Source of the DNA: Auricularia sp. M13
Lineage: Eukaryota; Basidiomycota; Agaricomycetes; Auriculariales; Auriculariaceae
DNA length: 64,000 nucleotides
NCBI GenBank assembly: GCA_037042915.1
Contig: CM073195.1
Coordinates: forward strand, 1,798,001-1,862,000
Direction of reading: 5' to 3'
The stretch's first letter is position 1; every line of letters begins with the position of its first letter. A model generated the notes under the pieces. The model saw nothing but the letters and a program-made list of their open reading frames with translations. It made no database searches and was not told the origin of the DNA. Below, piece by piece: positions 1-10,911 of the stretch. The position numbers and the translations under genes are program-made.

Positions 1-497
1 CTGAGACCGACTAATCCCTTTTGGTGCAGTTTTCGTTCAAATATCTTTTTGCTATGATTCTGCTCTCGATGCTTTGCTATGCGTCTGTATCTAGGATTAC
101 GAGAGAGATCTTATTGAATATATGTGTACGTACTTTCATGAGAGTTTCTTTGCTTGACTTGGGACTCGGGAAATATGCACGTCGCGAACGAATATATCTC
201 AGTGTCGCAAAAGCCATCGGGAGGCTTCCGCCCTACTTGAAAAACTTCATGACAGTCTTGACCGGCTGCCAAATCTAGTTCGCCACCCGAGCTTTCAACT
301 TTGCGACCCCCGACTATTATGTGAATGGCGGTTGGGGAGATCTTCATCTCCGGCTTACTGTGAACCTCTCAGATACCCCACACCCGTATTTGAACGATCT
401 TTCCATTAACCTTAGTGTGACAGCAAACATTGGCGGTAGAGAACATTAGAGTCGTTTAGAAATACAGGTCTTTAGTAGTACTTATATGATCCGAATC
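1..497. other. intergenic, nothing recognised
   Basis: No reading frame with codon structure or family resemblance is seen here. It is the 3' flank of the minus-strand reductase gene that ends at 498. Confidence 0.5.
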
Positions 498-2085
498 TCA
501 GTCCTCCGCCAGCACGACGACCGCCTTGCCGCGGTTGTCGCCCTTCTGCACGTCGAGCAGCAGCTGCGGCGCGTCGTCCAGGGAGCGCACGATGCTGTAG
601 TTGTACTTGATCTCGCCGCGCGCGACCTTCGCGGGGAACGTGCGGTAGAACTCGTCCTCGTACTTCGCGTGGTAGTCGTGCACGTAGAAGCCGCGGATCG
701 TGAGCCGCTTGAACAGCGTTTGGTGGAAGTTCTGCCGGTGCGGTCGCGTGAGAACGCGGGCGCGGGATGAGGTGAGAGAGGACGTACGGCGATGAGGTCT
801 GGCGCGAAGTTCTCGGTGTTGTACCCCGAGATCAGGCCGGATACCTGGCAATCGCAGCGTGTGACGTGAGCGCACAACGCACACCGCAAAACGGAGGAGA
901 CGCACGAAGACCTGGCCAAAGAGGTTCATATGGTTGAACACGGTGCTGAGCGTCTCCCCGCCGACATTATCCCAGTATCTGCGTAGAATATTTATTGATC
1001 AGCCATGCGCGCGCAGACCGACGCCCGGAACTCGGGCACGCACATATCGACCGGCCCGTGCTCGCGCAGCACGTCGTCGACGGACGTCGTCTTGTAGTTG
1101 AACACGACGTCCGCGCCGAGCGTGCGCAGGAACTCGAGCTTGTACTCCTGCCCGGCGGACGCGATGACCTTCAGCCCGGCTTCCTTGGCGAGCTGCACGA
1201 GGACACTGAGCGGGCGCTGTCAGCAGAGAGCGGGACCACATGAAGTCGACGTACGAGCCCACTGCACCAGCCGCGGTAGAAATGTAGATAGTTTGGCCCT
1301 GCAACATTTAATCATCTAATAAGCAGTGGCAAACGCGGAGCGGTACCTTCTTGGGCTGCAGCTCCCGCAGGCCGTAAAACGCGGTCTCAGCTGCGTCGCC
1401 CCGCGCGTCAATTGCAGACCTTCAGATCGAAGCAGTCTGCTTGAGACTCACCAGGCATCCCGACGGGGCCGAGGAACGCGTGCCACGGGAGACCCGTATC
1501 CTCTGGGAGGACGTGGAAGCCGTCCAAGTTGTCGATGATCTGGTATTCCGCGAAGTCTACGGCGGGGGCAATGCGGAAGGTTAATCGCACACGTTGCATG
1601 GGACAGCGGAAGGACTTGCCGATTTTCTCGCCATACGTCTGGTACAGATGCGCGCCGACTTTGACGTTGGGGTTTTCCGAGCGCAGGACCTTGATCACGC
1701 CGAAACCGTACAGCCTGTAGCGCCCGCAGTCAGCCTGCGGGTGTTCACCGAGGATCAGTTGTTCGGGGAGGCTCACGGTTGCCCAAGCTCGAACGCATAA
1801 CCCTTGATCCCGGTATTGTCGCGCATCTTGCTGCGAAGGTACGGGTCGATGCTGATCGCGAGCGTCTTCGCGAGCACCTTGCCGCCCGCGAGGGACACAT
1901 TGTCGAGGTCGATCGTCTGCGAGTCGTCCACCACGAGCGTCTCGCCGATGACGGGATAGCCTTCAGAAGCAAGCGGTGAGGAGTCCGACAGAACTCGATG
2001 CGCACGGACTGAAACACCGAGGGGAAAAGTGCGCACCTGTCGGCCGCTTGTTGAAGATGAGGCGCGCGTTGCGTACGGGTGCCAT
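498..2085 (-). CDS. NADP-dependent medium-chain (zinc-free) reductase, paralog 1
   Basis: Enzyme of the MDR superfamily, NADP-dependent alkenal / leukotriene B4 12-hydroxydehydrogenase-like branch (COG2130), expected to reduce alpha,beta-unsaturated carbonyls in the cytosol. About nine to ten exons. Exon 1 starts at the ATG at 2085 (MAPVRNARLIFNKRPT) and joins GYPVIGETL at 1960. Later exons show the family's hallmarks: SIDPYLRSKMRD, GMPG at 1452, the nucleotide-binding stretch TAAGAVGS near 1250 followed by VLVQLAKEAGLKVIASAG, GADVVFNYK, YWDNVGGET and NLFGQVFV, SGYNTENFAPDL, and the C-terminal GDNRGKAVVVLAED with stop at 498. No zinc-binding cysteines are seen, as expected for this branch. 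All joins keep frame, so the gene looks intact (about 345 aa). One intron (1557-1619) has a GC donor. A second paralog lies at 11150-12804. The substrate cannot be told from sequence. Confidence 0.88.
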
Positions 2086-2154
2086 CACAGTCGCAGTCTC
2101 AGTCGCAGTCGTTCAAAGTCTTGTCTTGGTTCATGGCTGGTCTCGGACACGCCG

Positions 2155-2161
2155 CTTTATA
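2155..2161 (-). promoter_or_regulatory. TATA box of reductase paralog 1
   Basis: TATAAAG on the minus strand, 70-76 bp upstream of the ATG at 2085. The other paralog has the same heptamer at a similar distance (84-90 bp), which supports a functional core promoter element. Confidence 0.55.
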
Positions 2162-2655
2162 CGCAGCGGCGTCCTGCGAGTCTAGAATATTCGCGCAGAG
2201 CGGCTCGGAGATTGGGGGCGCGCAAAAGGAAACCGGCGAGGTTGCTCTGCAAAGTCTAGGTAAGAAAAGTCAGCCTTAGTCAGCGGGCGGAATGCTCACC
2301 CAAGCATCTTCCGCGGAGAGCACGCTCGGGGGTTTCGGAGATAGACTGAGACTCGCGAGAAACGACGACCGCGGCGTAAATAGGGCACTATGGCACCTGT
2401 GGCCTTTGCTTCACTTAGTCTGGTGATTTCTGCGGGTCGTACTGTATGGACCTGTTGGCGTTGACGGACAAGAAACTTTTGCGAGGTGAGCCCGGCCTTC
2501 CCGTATAGCCGAGGCTGCATCCTTGGATAAAAGCAGCTTCTTGTAGTGCGGGCGAGTCTGTGAGATCAGAGACATTACTGCCAGTATCGAAGTAACATTC
2601 GCCCGACAGGACCGAACATCGTTGAAGCTCGACTCTGGCGCCGACGATGAACCAA
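2162..2655. other. upstream intergenic of reductase 1
   Basis: Upstream flank of the reductase gene, ending at the first inverted-repeat element. Short open frames on both strands show no recognisable protein. Confidence 0.4.
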
Positions 2656-2657
2656 TA

Positions 2658-3084
2658 GGGGGTTTCACGATGGCGGTTTTTGAGCTGTTTTCGAGTCTGT
2701 ATTTGAGCCTCTTTTCGAATCCAAAACAGCCATCAAAACCAGAGCAAACTGTTTTCAGCCGTGAAACCCCCGTCGGGAAAACCGGCAGTCCGTGAGTGGT
2801 TTCTCAACCGTCCGTAGGATATGCCCTTAACGGTCAGGGATCGGGGGTCGGAAGCCCCGAGTGGAGCCGATGCCGAAAAGCAGCGGGCAAAAACGAAACA
2901 GAACGAAACGGAAAACGAAAACGGGACGAAAAGCAGCTCAGAGGCTGGTCGAGCCAAAACTGTTTTTCGGCCGAATCCGTGTTTTTCCCAGCGGTTTCGG
3001 GGTCCTGTTTTCGCAAAAACGGCTTCGAAAGCGGATTTGAAAACAGCCGGAAAACGGCTCAAAAACCGCCATCGTGAAACCCCC
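2658..3084. mobile_element. TA-flanked terminal-inverted-repeat element (MITE), copy 1
   Basis: A 427-bp element bounded by a perfect 28-bp terminal inverted repeat (2658-2685 and 3057-3084, beginning GGGGGTTTCACGATGGCGG). It is flanked on both sides by TA (2656-2657 and 3085-3086), as expected for Tc1/mariner-type integration. Two further copies lie at 3184-4122 and 35770-36186 with nearly the same internal sequence. No transposase is encoded; plus-strand frames of 85-95 codons inside are shared between copies only because the DNA is shared. It is best read as a non-autonomous element. Confidence 0.85.
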
Positions 3085-3183
3085 TAATGCTTGCAGCGGA
3101 CCAAGTACAGGCAGCATCGCCGAGAATGCGCGTGCCGCAGTGACAGAGTAGGGGCCAAACATTTGCGAGTGCTGATGCCAATA

Positions 3184-4122
3184 GGGGGTTTCACGATGGC
3201 GGTTTTTGAGCTGTTTTCGAGTCTGTATTTGAGCCCGTTTTCGAATCCAAAACAGCCATCAAAACCAGAGCAAACTGTTTTCAGCCGTGAAACTCAAGGG
3301 TCCCTCGAAAAAAAAAATCGGAACACAGGGCCAAAAATTCTCATAAGGACCTGAAATGGACCCCCTCCCCCCCTATTTGCTTCCGGTGCTTAGTCATCCC
3401 AAGCCAAAAGCCATATGGAAGCAAATTTCTCATTGGAAAATCGTCAGAATGGTATGTTACTGCTCAATTTGTGCTCTGTAGAGGTCCATCACCACTACTA
3501 CCAATACCACTACCAGTAGCCGGAACCCAATCTGCATCCTGAGCCTAAATGCTTCCGGAGCACCACCCGCTCACACAAACCCCAACCTCAGGTGCTTCTC
3601 GGCTTTTATGGCTCATGAATGATGCAATGGCTTGAGGACTGCCTGTAAATGAGTCTAGTGCTTAAAAACAGGATTTCTGAGCCAGGATCAAGTGCATTCA
3701 CTCAGATTTTCACCAAAATTCTTGCCTTAAAAAATTCTCATAAGCTCTCAAATGGACCCCCCTCCCCCCGGCCTCGTGATATCGGATTTTGCCGACGAGG
3801 GACCCTTGGTGAAACTCCCCTCGGGAAAATCGGCAGTCCGTGAGTGGTTTCTCAACCGTCCGTAGGATATGCCCTTAACGGTCAGGGATCGGGGGTCGGA
3901 AGCCCCGAGTGGAGCCGATGCCGAAAAGCAGCGGGCAAAAACGAAACGGAAAACGAAAACGGGACGAAAAGCAGCTCAGAGGCTGGTCGAGCCAAAACTG
4001 TTTTTCGGCCGAATCCGTGTTTTTCCCAGCGGTTTCGGGGTCCTGTTTTCGCAAAAACGGGTTCGAAAGCGGATTTGAAAACAGCCCGAAAACGGCTTGG
4101 AAACCGCCATCGTGAAACCCCC
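3184..4122. mobile_element. TA-flanked TIR element, copy 2, interrupted by a second transposon
   Basis: Same family as the element at 2658-3084: left end at 3184 after TA (3182-3183), right end at 4122 before TA (4123-4124). The left third (3184-3294) and the right two thirds (3809-4122) are separated by a 514-bp insert. Removing the insert and one 8-bp duplication restores a 417-bp element, the same length as the copy at 35770-36186. Confidence 0.85.
3295..3808. mobile_element. hAT-like non-autonomous element nested in the TIR element
   Basis: A 514-bp insert with perfect 13-bp terminal inverted repeats (CAAGGGTCCCTCG at 3295-3307; its reverse complement at 3796-3808). It is flanked by the perfect 8-bp duplication GTGAAACT (3287-3294 and 3809-3816). 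The host sequence carries this octamer once, so it is a true target-site duplication. An 8-bp duplication with CA-starting termini points to the hAT superfamily. Inside, a roughly 40-bp segment containing AATTCTCATAAG and a C-rich run occurs twice in direct orientation (about 3333-3373 and 3728-3769). No transposase frame is present. Confidence 0.85.
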
Positions 4123-4371
4123 TAATGTATAGCCTCTCCGTTCTTCATGCAAGCTCGAGCTCTCTGACCAGCGCCGACGTCGGTCGTTCGATGACTGCAG
4201 AGCTAATACAGAGCAAGCCCATGACTCCAATGACCAGGTAGATGCGCTGCCTGTGCCCAAAACCATATCATGAAGCCAGTGCGGAATATTTGAACGGAAG
4301 AGCGACTTGTATCTCGTGGCAGCGGCAAGCACGTATCTTGCAGAGCAGACAGCAGACATTGCAGGCGGTCA

Positions 4372-5480
<1,109 letters not shown>

Positions 5481-5746
5481 TATTAGATGTCGACCACGCG
5501 TGAGCAAACCCCAGTCGTAGAGTGCAAGGCAAATAGACTGTATTAGCGAACCTATTAGATGTCGACCACGCGTGAGCAAACTATGGAAACATGTGAGACA
5601 AACGATACATGGTCAGAAGAGATGTAGATAGATACGCACCCCCAGTCGTAGAGTGCAAGGCAAATAGACTGGGGGCACGGAGATGGAACGCGAAACATTA
5701 TATACCGTTGAGCGTGGCACTGTGGCACTCCGCTTGTATGCTAACA
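5481..5746 (-). repeat. 3' LTR of the copia element
   Basis: 266 bp, near-identical to 10650-10911, with a 4-bp GATA expansion relative to it. Internally the first 29 bp (5481-5509) recur at 5553-5581, and a 31-bp segment (about 5510-5540) recurs at 5641-5671, so the LTR has an internal duplicated structure shared by both copies. Confidence 0.93.
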
Positions 5747-5755
5747 CCCCCCCTC
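5747..5755 (-). promoter_or_regulatory. polypurine tract
   Basis: In element orientation, GAGGGGGGG lies immediately before the 3' LTR, the expected site of plus-strand priming. The polyprotein stop codon (TGA, 5754-5756) overlaps the start of this tract, so the coding frame runs to within 7 nt of the LTR. Confidence 0.8.
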
Positions 5756-8700
5756 AAGCGGAGCGCAGCCCTAGAAGACGAGAGAAATATTTGTGCTTCA
5801 TCGGGGAAAGAGGTTTTGTGAAGATGTCCGCGACCATTTCATCCGTAGGCGTGTAGTGAACCGAGAGTATCTTGTCAGCGACGCGCTCGCGCAGCCACAG
5901 TGATTGGACCTGAATATGCTTCGTGCGGTCGTGGTGTCTGGTGTCGCCAGTAAGGGCAATCGAACTCTGGTTGTCCATGTGCAGCGGGAGCGAGCCAGTA
6001 GCGTCGTCGAGTTCACGTAGCAATTCTCGCAACCAGATGGCTTCCTTCGCGCCTTCCTTCGCAGCCTGTATCTCAGCCTCGGTAGACGAAAGTGCAATCG
6101 TTTTCTGTTTGCGAGAGCTCCAAGAAATCAGGCAATCGTGCAGAAGGAACGCGTAGCCAGATGTGCTGCGGCGAGTGTCGGGACAATTGGCCCAGTCCGC
6201 GTCAGTGAAAGCGCAAGCATCGTGGCCATCGTGGAACTGAGCAAGCTGCGGCGAGACAAAGCCAGACGGGAGAGAGACACCTGTCGCTGCGTGCGGTGCG
6301 TAGAGAAGCCCGTGATCCAAAGTGCCTTTGACGAACTGCAGGATCCGCTTCGCCGCGTGCCAGTGTACTGGGCGAGGACAAGCCGTAAACTGTGCGACGT
6401 GCTGCAAGGCATACGATATGTCTGGGCGTGAGACGATAGCGAGCCAGGTCAGCGAGCCAACGAGTTCCTTGAACGGGACGCGCTGCATGTAGTCGCGTTC
6501 CGCCGGAGTGATTTCCGCGCCGGTCGATAGGTACTGCGCGGGAACTGCTGGCGTCGTGACTGCATGGCAGTTCTCCATGCCGAAGTCCTTAAGAACCTTC
6601 TCAGCATACGCGCGCTGGGATATGTGAAAAGTTCGTGCGTCTCGGTCGCGCACAATACGCATGCCTAGGAACCAACGCACCTCGCCGAGGTCCGTAATTG
6701 TGAACCGATCCGCCAGCGACTCAACAGCGGTGTCGACTGCGGTCTTATCACCTACTAGCAGCATGTCATCAACGTGCACTGCGATTATGCACGTTTGACC
6801 ATCCTTTTTACGCGTAAAGACGCAAGGATCGCTGTCGCAGCATTTGAAACCCATAGATACCAGCTCCTCGCGCAGTTTCAAATACCAACATCGGCCAGCT
6901 TGTTTGAGGCCATAAATGGCTCGCTGTAAGCGTAGAGCTTCATCCGATGAGAGCATTCCTGGCGGGAATTGCATGTATATCTCCTCCTCAAGTTCGCCGT
7001 TGAGAAACGCCGTTTTTACATCGACGTGCCGTGTCTCCCAGCCTTTCTGGGCCGCCAAGACTAGCAAGGCGCGTACCGACTCAGGTCGGCACGTGGGAGC
7101 GGCGGTTTCAACGAAATCCATGCCCGGGCGTTGGGTATAACCCTTCGCAACAAGTCGAGCTTTGCAGCGAACTGGGTTCCCCTTGTCATCGTGCTTCAGG
7201 TCGTAAACCCACCTACAGCCAACGACCTGCTTGCCCGCAGGAACGCTGCTGAGGGGAACCCTTTCCCACACGTCGTGGTCCTCCATTGACTGGAGTTCCG
7301 CGTCCATTGCTTCGCGCCATTGGCGCGCAAATGGTGACTTCACAGCCTGGTCGTAGGTAAACGGAACCCGGTCAGGGAACTCCCCCATGGCATTGAGCGC
7401 AAATAGGGGGTTACCGACGGATTCCGCCACTGCCATGAGGCCGCGGAGGGGACTGCCAGACGAGAGTGTCTCACCCAGAACTTCGTTTACGAGGTTCTCG
7501 GCCTTGCGGTTCGCGTTCAGAACGTCGGCTAACGCAAGAGCCTCTTCCGTCGTCATGCGCGCCCCGGAGACGTGCTGAGCACGCCTTGTCGCGGGGTCTG
7601 CAGTTTCAGTCACCCGTCGCGTCGGGACACGGGTGCGCTTGGAGCGACGCGGTCCCGAGCCCTCAGCATCGGGTGTATGAACGGCGGTGGGTGTGGCAGG
7701 AGGTGCGCGTGTGCGCGGGGACTGAGAGTCACCCGGCATAGGTGCAGCGCGTTGGGGAATCGGTAGCGGCGCAGCGGACGGCATGTCGCCGCCCGCATCA
7801 GAACTGGACTCAGAGTCCGAGTCCGTAGGCGTGCCAGCATCGTCGTCAGTCGTGTCGAGCGCTGACGGATCTGGAATAACAACGTCCGGGTCAGCGGTGT
7901 GAATTTTGGAGGAAAGGCGATGGATATCGTGAGACTCAATGAAAGTGACGTTTCGGGCCTTGATGACCGTGCGCGAGACGGGATCCCAGCAGCGGTAGGA
8001 TTTACTGTTCTCGTAGTAACCGAGGAATCGACAGCGGATGGCCTTCTTGTTGAGTTTCGGCTTTCGCTTCTTCTTCGTCTTGAGCACATAGCAGACACAG
8101 CCAAACTCGCGGATCTGGACGTAGCGTGGTTTCTTCCCATGGAAAACCTCGTAGGGAGACTTTCCCTTGTGTCGGCGAGAAGGGAGACGGTTGGCCAGGT
8201 AAGTTGCGGTTCGCCACGCTTCAGCCCAAAACGTCTTTGGAAGGCCAGCAGCGTCGAGCATAGCATTCGCACGTCGCGCGATCGTCTGGTGAGCGCGTTC
8301 GCTTTTGCCGATCTGTTCAGAGGACTCCGGGGCAGTAGTCTCATGCACAATACCCCGTTCACCGAGCATGGTGTGGTAGGAACTCTCGAACTCGCCGCCG
8401 CCATCAGAACGGACACAGCGTATCTTTTTGCCAGCAGCAGCCTCTAGTTCGTCAAAGCGCGCGCGGTGTACGTCGGTCACGTCGTTCTTGAGGCGGAGAA
8501 AGTCGTATACGAGGTAGCCAGAGTACTCATCAATCGCATTTGCGGCATATACTTTGCGCGAGAGGGATTCCGTATCGACAGGGCCAGTCAGGTCGACTAT
8601 CAAACGCTCGAGCGGCTCCGTCGCCAGGTTCTCCGACTCGTGGGGAAACGGAAGAACTTTGCCTTTAGCTGCGAGGCAGTGTTCACAGATAGGCAACGGC

Positions 8701-10412
8701 GTAGAACGAGAGACATGCAGACCTGGAATGGCACCAGATTGAGCGAGGCGCATCACAGCATCCATGCCAGGGTGTCCTAGACGATTGTGCCAAGTGAGTA
8801 ACTGCGACGTGACAGACTGACGTGCAGAGTAAGCCACCTGAACAGGCGAGTCGTAGAGCATGTATAGGCCGTCTGGCGAGCGCTTGGCAGTCGCGATGAT
8901 CTTGCGGCTGCCGTTCTTGCGGCGGACAGTGCAAGCGTCCGTGTCGAAGAGGACCTCGAGCGAGTCGTCGTCCGCGATGAGCTTGGAGATCGAAATGAGC
9001 GAGAGGTTGGTGCCCGGGCAGTGCAGTACGTCCTTGAGCTTCAGGATACGACCCTTGCCGATGCGATAGTGGACTTCGCCCTTGCCGATGCCAACGGTGT
9101 TGCCAGAGAAGCCAGCGACAGTCACGGGCGCAATCGGCGTGTACGTGTAGAAGCGTGACACATCCGACTCGAAATGGCCATTGGCGCCAGAGTCCATGGC
9201 CCCCCCTTTGCCCTGAGTCGCCATGAGCGCGATGCGAGTGGGCGCAATCAGGTCGAGGATAGACTTCTCCCGAGGATCGGCGACGGCTGTGTACTGCGGA
9301 ACCGGGTCGACCAAATCGGGGAAGCCCTGCACCGGATCGACAGTGGCAGTGCCTACGACACGCGCAGCGAGACCAATCGAGACGCCCGACTCAGAGGTCG
9401 TGTCCGAAACTGCGTCAATACGGGCGGTGAGAGCCTGCGGAGCGGTGACGGGAGTAGCGGGCTGGGTAGGCGTGGCAGCCTGGGATGCGACAGCAGCGTT
9501 AGCCTTGGGTGCGCGCGACTTCCAGTTAGCTGGACGGCCGGCAACGTTGCCACCACCCTCTTCCCAGCAGTGGGCGAGGTCATGCGTATGGCTGCGGCGC
9601 GCCTTAATGCAGATGCCGTTCGTGCAACCTGTGCCGTTCTTGCCCGAAGCGCGAGACGAGCCTCCGCCACCATGGGTCGCGACAAGCGCCTGAATACGTC
9701 GTTCGTCTGATGCTGCCTGGTTGCGGCGAGTTTCCTCGGAGGAGAGGTCAAGGGTGACTTGCTCGTGTTCACTGAGGGTCCACTTGTGCGCGATGATGTT
9801 GATTATCTGTTCCCAGTCGTTCGGGGCGGAGACGATCATCGCGACGGTCAGGAACTCGTCCGCGGAAAGTCCAGCGCCACCTGGGAAAACGCGCTTGGTC
9901 GTCTCGACGAGGTGGTCGTGCCAGTCAGACCACGACTGGTCGGCCGGCTTCTTGTTCGTGAGCATAGAGCGGAGAAGGAGGATGCGCGTAGAGGTCGTGT
10001 CCGTCCCGTAGCGGCCCCGCAGGTCGTTGAACGTCTCGGAGGGGCTATCGCGGCTCGTGTCCTTGATCGCAGTGCGGCAATTCTCGGCGATGGTCGTGCG
10101 GATGGCCGCCGATATGATCTGGCAGTTCACCAGCCATTCGTCGTCATCAGCAGCTTCCCCGGCGACCTTAGGCATGGGCTGAGCGGTATACGTTTGCTTC
10201 TGCTTGGCCGCCTCGTCGACCTTCTGCTGCTCGCCAGCCTTCCAGACATCGGCGCGAATGGTGGGCGCCATGATGTTGATACCGTCGACATAGTTGAAGA
10301 GCAAGCCGTTGGTGGTCAGCCAGTCACGAACAGCCGACTGCCAGGCGACGAAGTTTTCCTTGCCGCGGAGCACGGTACCGTGGTACTGAGACAGGCGGGA
10401 GACGATGGGCAT
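5754..10412 (-). CDS. copia Gag-Pol polyprotein
   Basis: Single uninterrupted frame of 1552 aa from the ATG at 10412 (MPIVSRLSQYHG). Order of domains: Gag-like N-terminal third with a variant zinc knuckle (CTNGIC then a His-rich stretch and C); aspartic protease with the DSGANGHFE motif; GAG-pre-integrase zinc region WHNRLGHP...ICEHC; integrase core with catalytic D in IVDLTGP, D in RSDGGGEF and E in the variant SEQIGKSER; reverse transcriptase with KARLVAKGYTQ, HVDVKTAFLNGELEE and catalytic AVHVDDMLLVG; RNase H with FTDADWA, SSTEAE and KHIQVQ. The order protease-integrase-RT-RNase H defines Ty1/copia. No frameshift or stop is present. There is no separate Gag frame. Confidence 0.96.
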   Translation of the reverse strand: MPIVSRLSQYHGTVLRGKENFVAWQSAVRDWLTTNGLLFNYVDGINIMAPTIRADVWKAGEQQKVDEAAKQKQTYTAQPMPKVAGEAADDDEWLVNCQIISAAIRTTIAENCRTAIKDTSRDSPSETFNDLRGRYGTDTTSTRILLLRSMLTNKKPADQSWSDWHDHLVETTKRVFPGGAGLSADEFLTVAMIVSAPNDWEQIINIIAHKWTLSEHEQVTLDLSSEETRRNQAASDERRIQALVATHGGGGSSRASGKNGTGCTNGICIKARRSHTHDLAHCWEEGGGNVAGRPANWKSRAPKANAAVASQAATPTQPATPVTAPQALTARIDAVSDTTSESGVSIGLAARVVGTATVDPVQGFPDLVDPVPQYTAVADPREKSILDLIAPTRIALMATQGKGGAMDSGANGHFESDVSRFYTYTPIAPVTVAGFSGNTVGIGKGEVHYRIGKGRILKLKDVLHCPGTNLSLISISKLIADDDSLEVLFDTDACTVRRKNGSRKIIATAKRSPDGLYMLYDSPVQVAYSARQSVTSQLLTWHNRLGHPGMDAVMRLAQSGAIPGLHVSRSTPLPICEHCLAAKGKVLPFPHESENLATEPLERLIVDLTGPVDTESLSRKVYAANAIDEYSGYLVYDFLRLKNDVTDVHRARFDELEAAAGKKIRCVRSDGGGEFESSYHTMLGERGIVHETTAPESSEQIGKSERAHQTIARRANAMLDAAGLPKTFWAEAWRTATYLANRLPSRRHKGKSPYEVFHGKKPRYVQIREFGCVCYVLKTKKKRKPKLNKKAIRCRFLGYYENSKSYRCWDPVSRTVIKARNVTFIESHDIHRLSSKIHTADPDVVIPDPSALDTTDDDAGTPTDSDSESSSDAGGDMPSAAPLPIPQRAAPMPGDSQSPRTRAPPATPTAVHTPDAEGSGPRRSKRTRVPTRRVTETADPATRRAQHVSGARMTTEEALALADVLNANRKAENLVNEVLGETLSSGSPLRGLMAVAESVGNPLFALNAMGEFPDRVPFTYDQAVKSPFARQWREAMDAELQSMEDHDVWERVPLSSVPAGKQVVGCRWVYDLKHDDKGNPVRCKARLVAKGYTQRPGMDFVETAAPTCRPESVRALLVLAAQKGWETRHVDVKTAFLNGELEEEIYMQFPPGMLSSDEALRLQRAIYGLKQAGRCWYLKLREELVSMGFKCCDSDPCVFTRKKDGQTCIIAVHVDDMLLVGDKTAVDTAVESLADRFTITDLGEVRWFLGMRIVRDRDARTFHISQRAYAEKVLKDFGMENCHAVTTPAVPAQYLSTGAEITPAERDYMQRVPFKELVGSLTWLAIVSRPDISYALQHVAQFTACPRPVHWHAAKRILQFVKGTLDHGLLYAPHAATGVSLPSGFVSPQLAQFHDGHDACAFTDADWANCPDTRRSTSGYAFLLHDCLISWSSRKQKTIALSSTEAEIQAAKEGAKEAIWLRELLRELDDATGSLPLHMDNQSSIALTGDTRHHDRTKHIQVQSLWLRERVADKILSVHYTPTDEMVADIFTKPLSPMKHKYFSRLLGLRSA

Positions 10413-10638
10413 GATAGCTGGGCCAGACGATGATGAAAGGCAAGCACAAGGACGAGAGATCGGAACGGATTGCCGGGACAAAGGAGCGACAATGTAAGCG
10501 GGATTTACCGGCGTAGTGCCACTCGGTGGGAAGCACCGGCGATAACGACGTGCACAACGCGTAGGGGCACGAGGAATGTGCCAGTGAGTCTATGAGAGCG
10601 ATCTGGGGAGGATTATGCGTGTTGTAAAAGCGCAAGGT

Positions 10639-10649
10639 GGCTCATAACC
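10639..10649 (-). promoter_or_regulatory. primer-binding site, half-tRNA(iMet) type
   Basis: Directly after the 5' LTR, with no spacer, the element reads GGTTATGAGCC. This is complementary to the anticodon-loop region of eukaryotic initiator tRNA-Met (GGCTCATAACC), not to a tRNA 3' end. Priming from an internally cleaved initiator tRNA is known for copia and Ty5-like elements; here it is inferred from sequence. Confidence 0.75.
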
Positions 10650-10911
10650 TATTAGATGTCGACCACGCGTGAGCAAACCCCAGTCGTAGAGTGCAAGGCA
10701 AATAGACTGTATTAGCGAACCTATTAGATGTCGACCACGCGTGAGCAAACTATGGAAACATGTGAGACAAACGATACATGGTCAGAAGAGATGCAGATAC
10801 GTACCCCCAGTCGTAGAGTGCAAGGCAAATAGACTGGGGGCACGGAGATGGAACGCGAAACATTATATACCGTTGAGCGTGGCACTGTGGCACTCCGCTT
10901 GTATGCTAACA
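10650..10911 (-). repeat. 5' LTR of the copia element
   Basis: 262 bp; this is the upstream LTR because the element reads on the minus strand. It contains a TATA-like TATATAA about 42-48 nt from the LTR start (10863-10869). It carries the same internal duplications as the other LTR and abuts the primer-binding site at 10649. Confidence 0.93.

Larger units (their letters stand above)
5481..10911 (-). mobile_element. full-length Ty1/copia LTR retrotransposon
   Basis: A complete 5431-bp element transcribed on the minus strand. The flanks carry the perfect 5-bp duplication AATAC (5476-5480 and 10912-10916). LTRs of 266 and 262 bp start and end TGTTAG...CTAATA in element orientation and differ only by about two substitutions and a 4-bp indel, so insertion was recent. 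A primer-binding site directly follows the 5' LTR and a G-rich polypurine tract directly precedes the 3' LTR. One long frame encodes Gag, protease, integrase, reverse transcriptase and RNase H in the copia order. All required parts are present, so it may still be capable of transposing. Confidence 0.97.

Noticed and set aside
2796-3087. Open frames of about 90 codons in the TIR elements (MVSQPSVGYALNGQGS...)
   Set aside because: Shared among copies only because the element is duplicated; no known domain and the frame runs through the inverted repeat.
9174-10433. Long plus-strand frames inside the copia element (178 and 224 codons)
   Set aside because: Antisense shadows of the polyprotein frame.
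10413-10481. N-terminal extension of the polyprotein upstream of 10412
   Set aside because: The extension would start at a TTG; the first in-frame ATG is at 10412.
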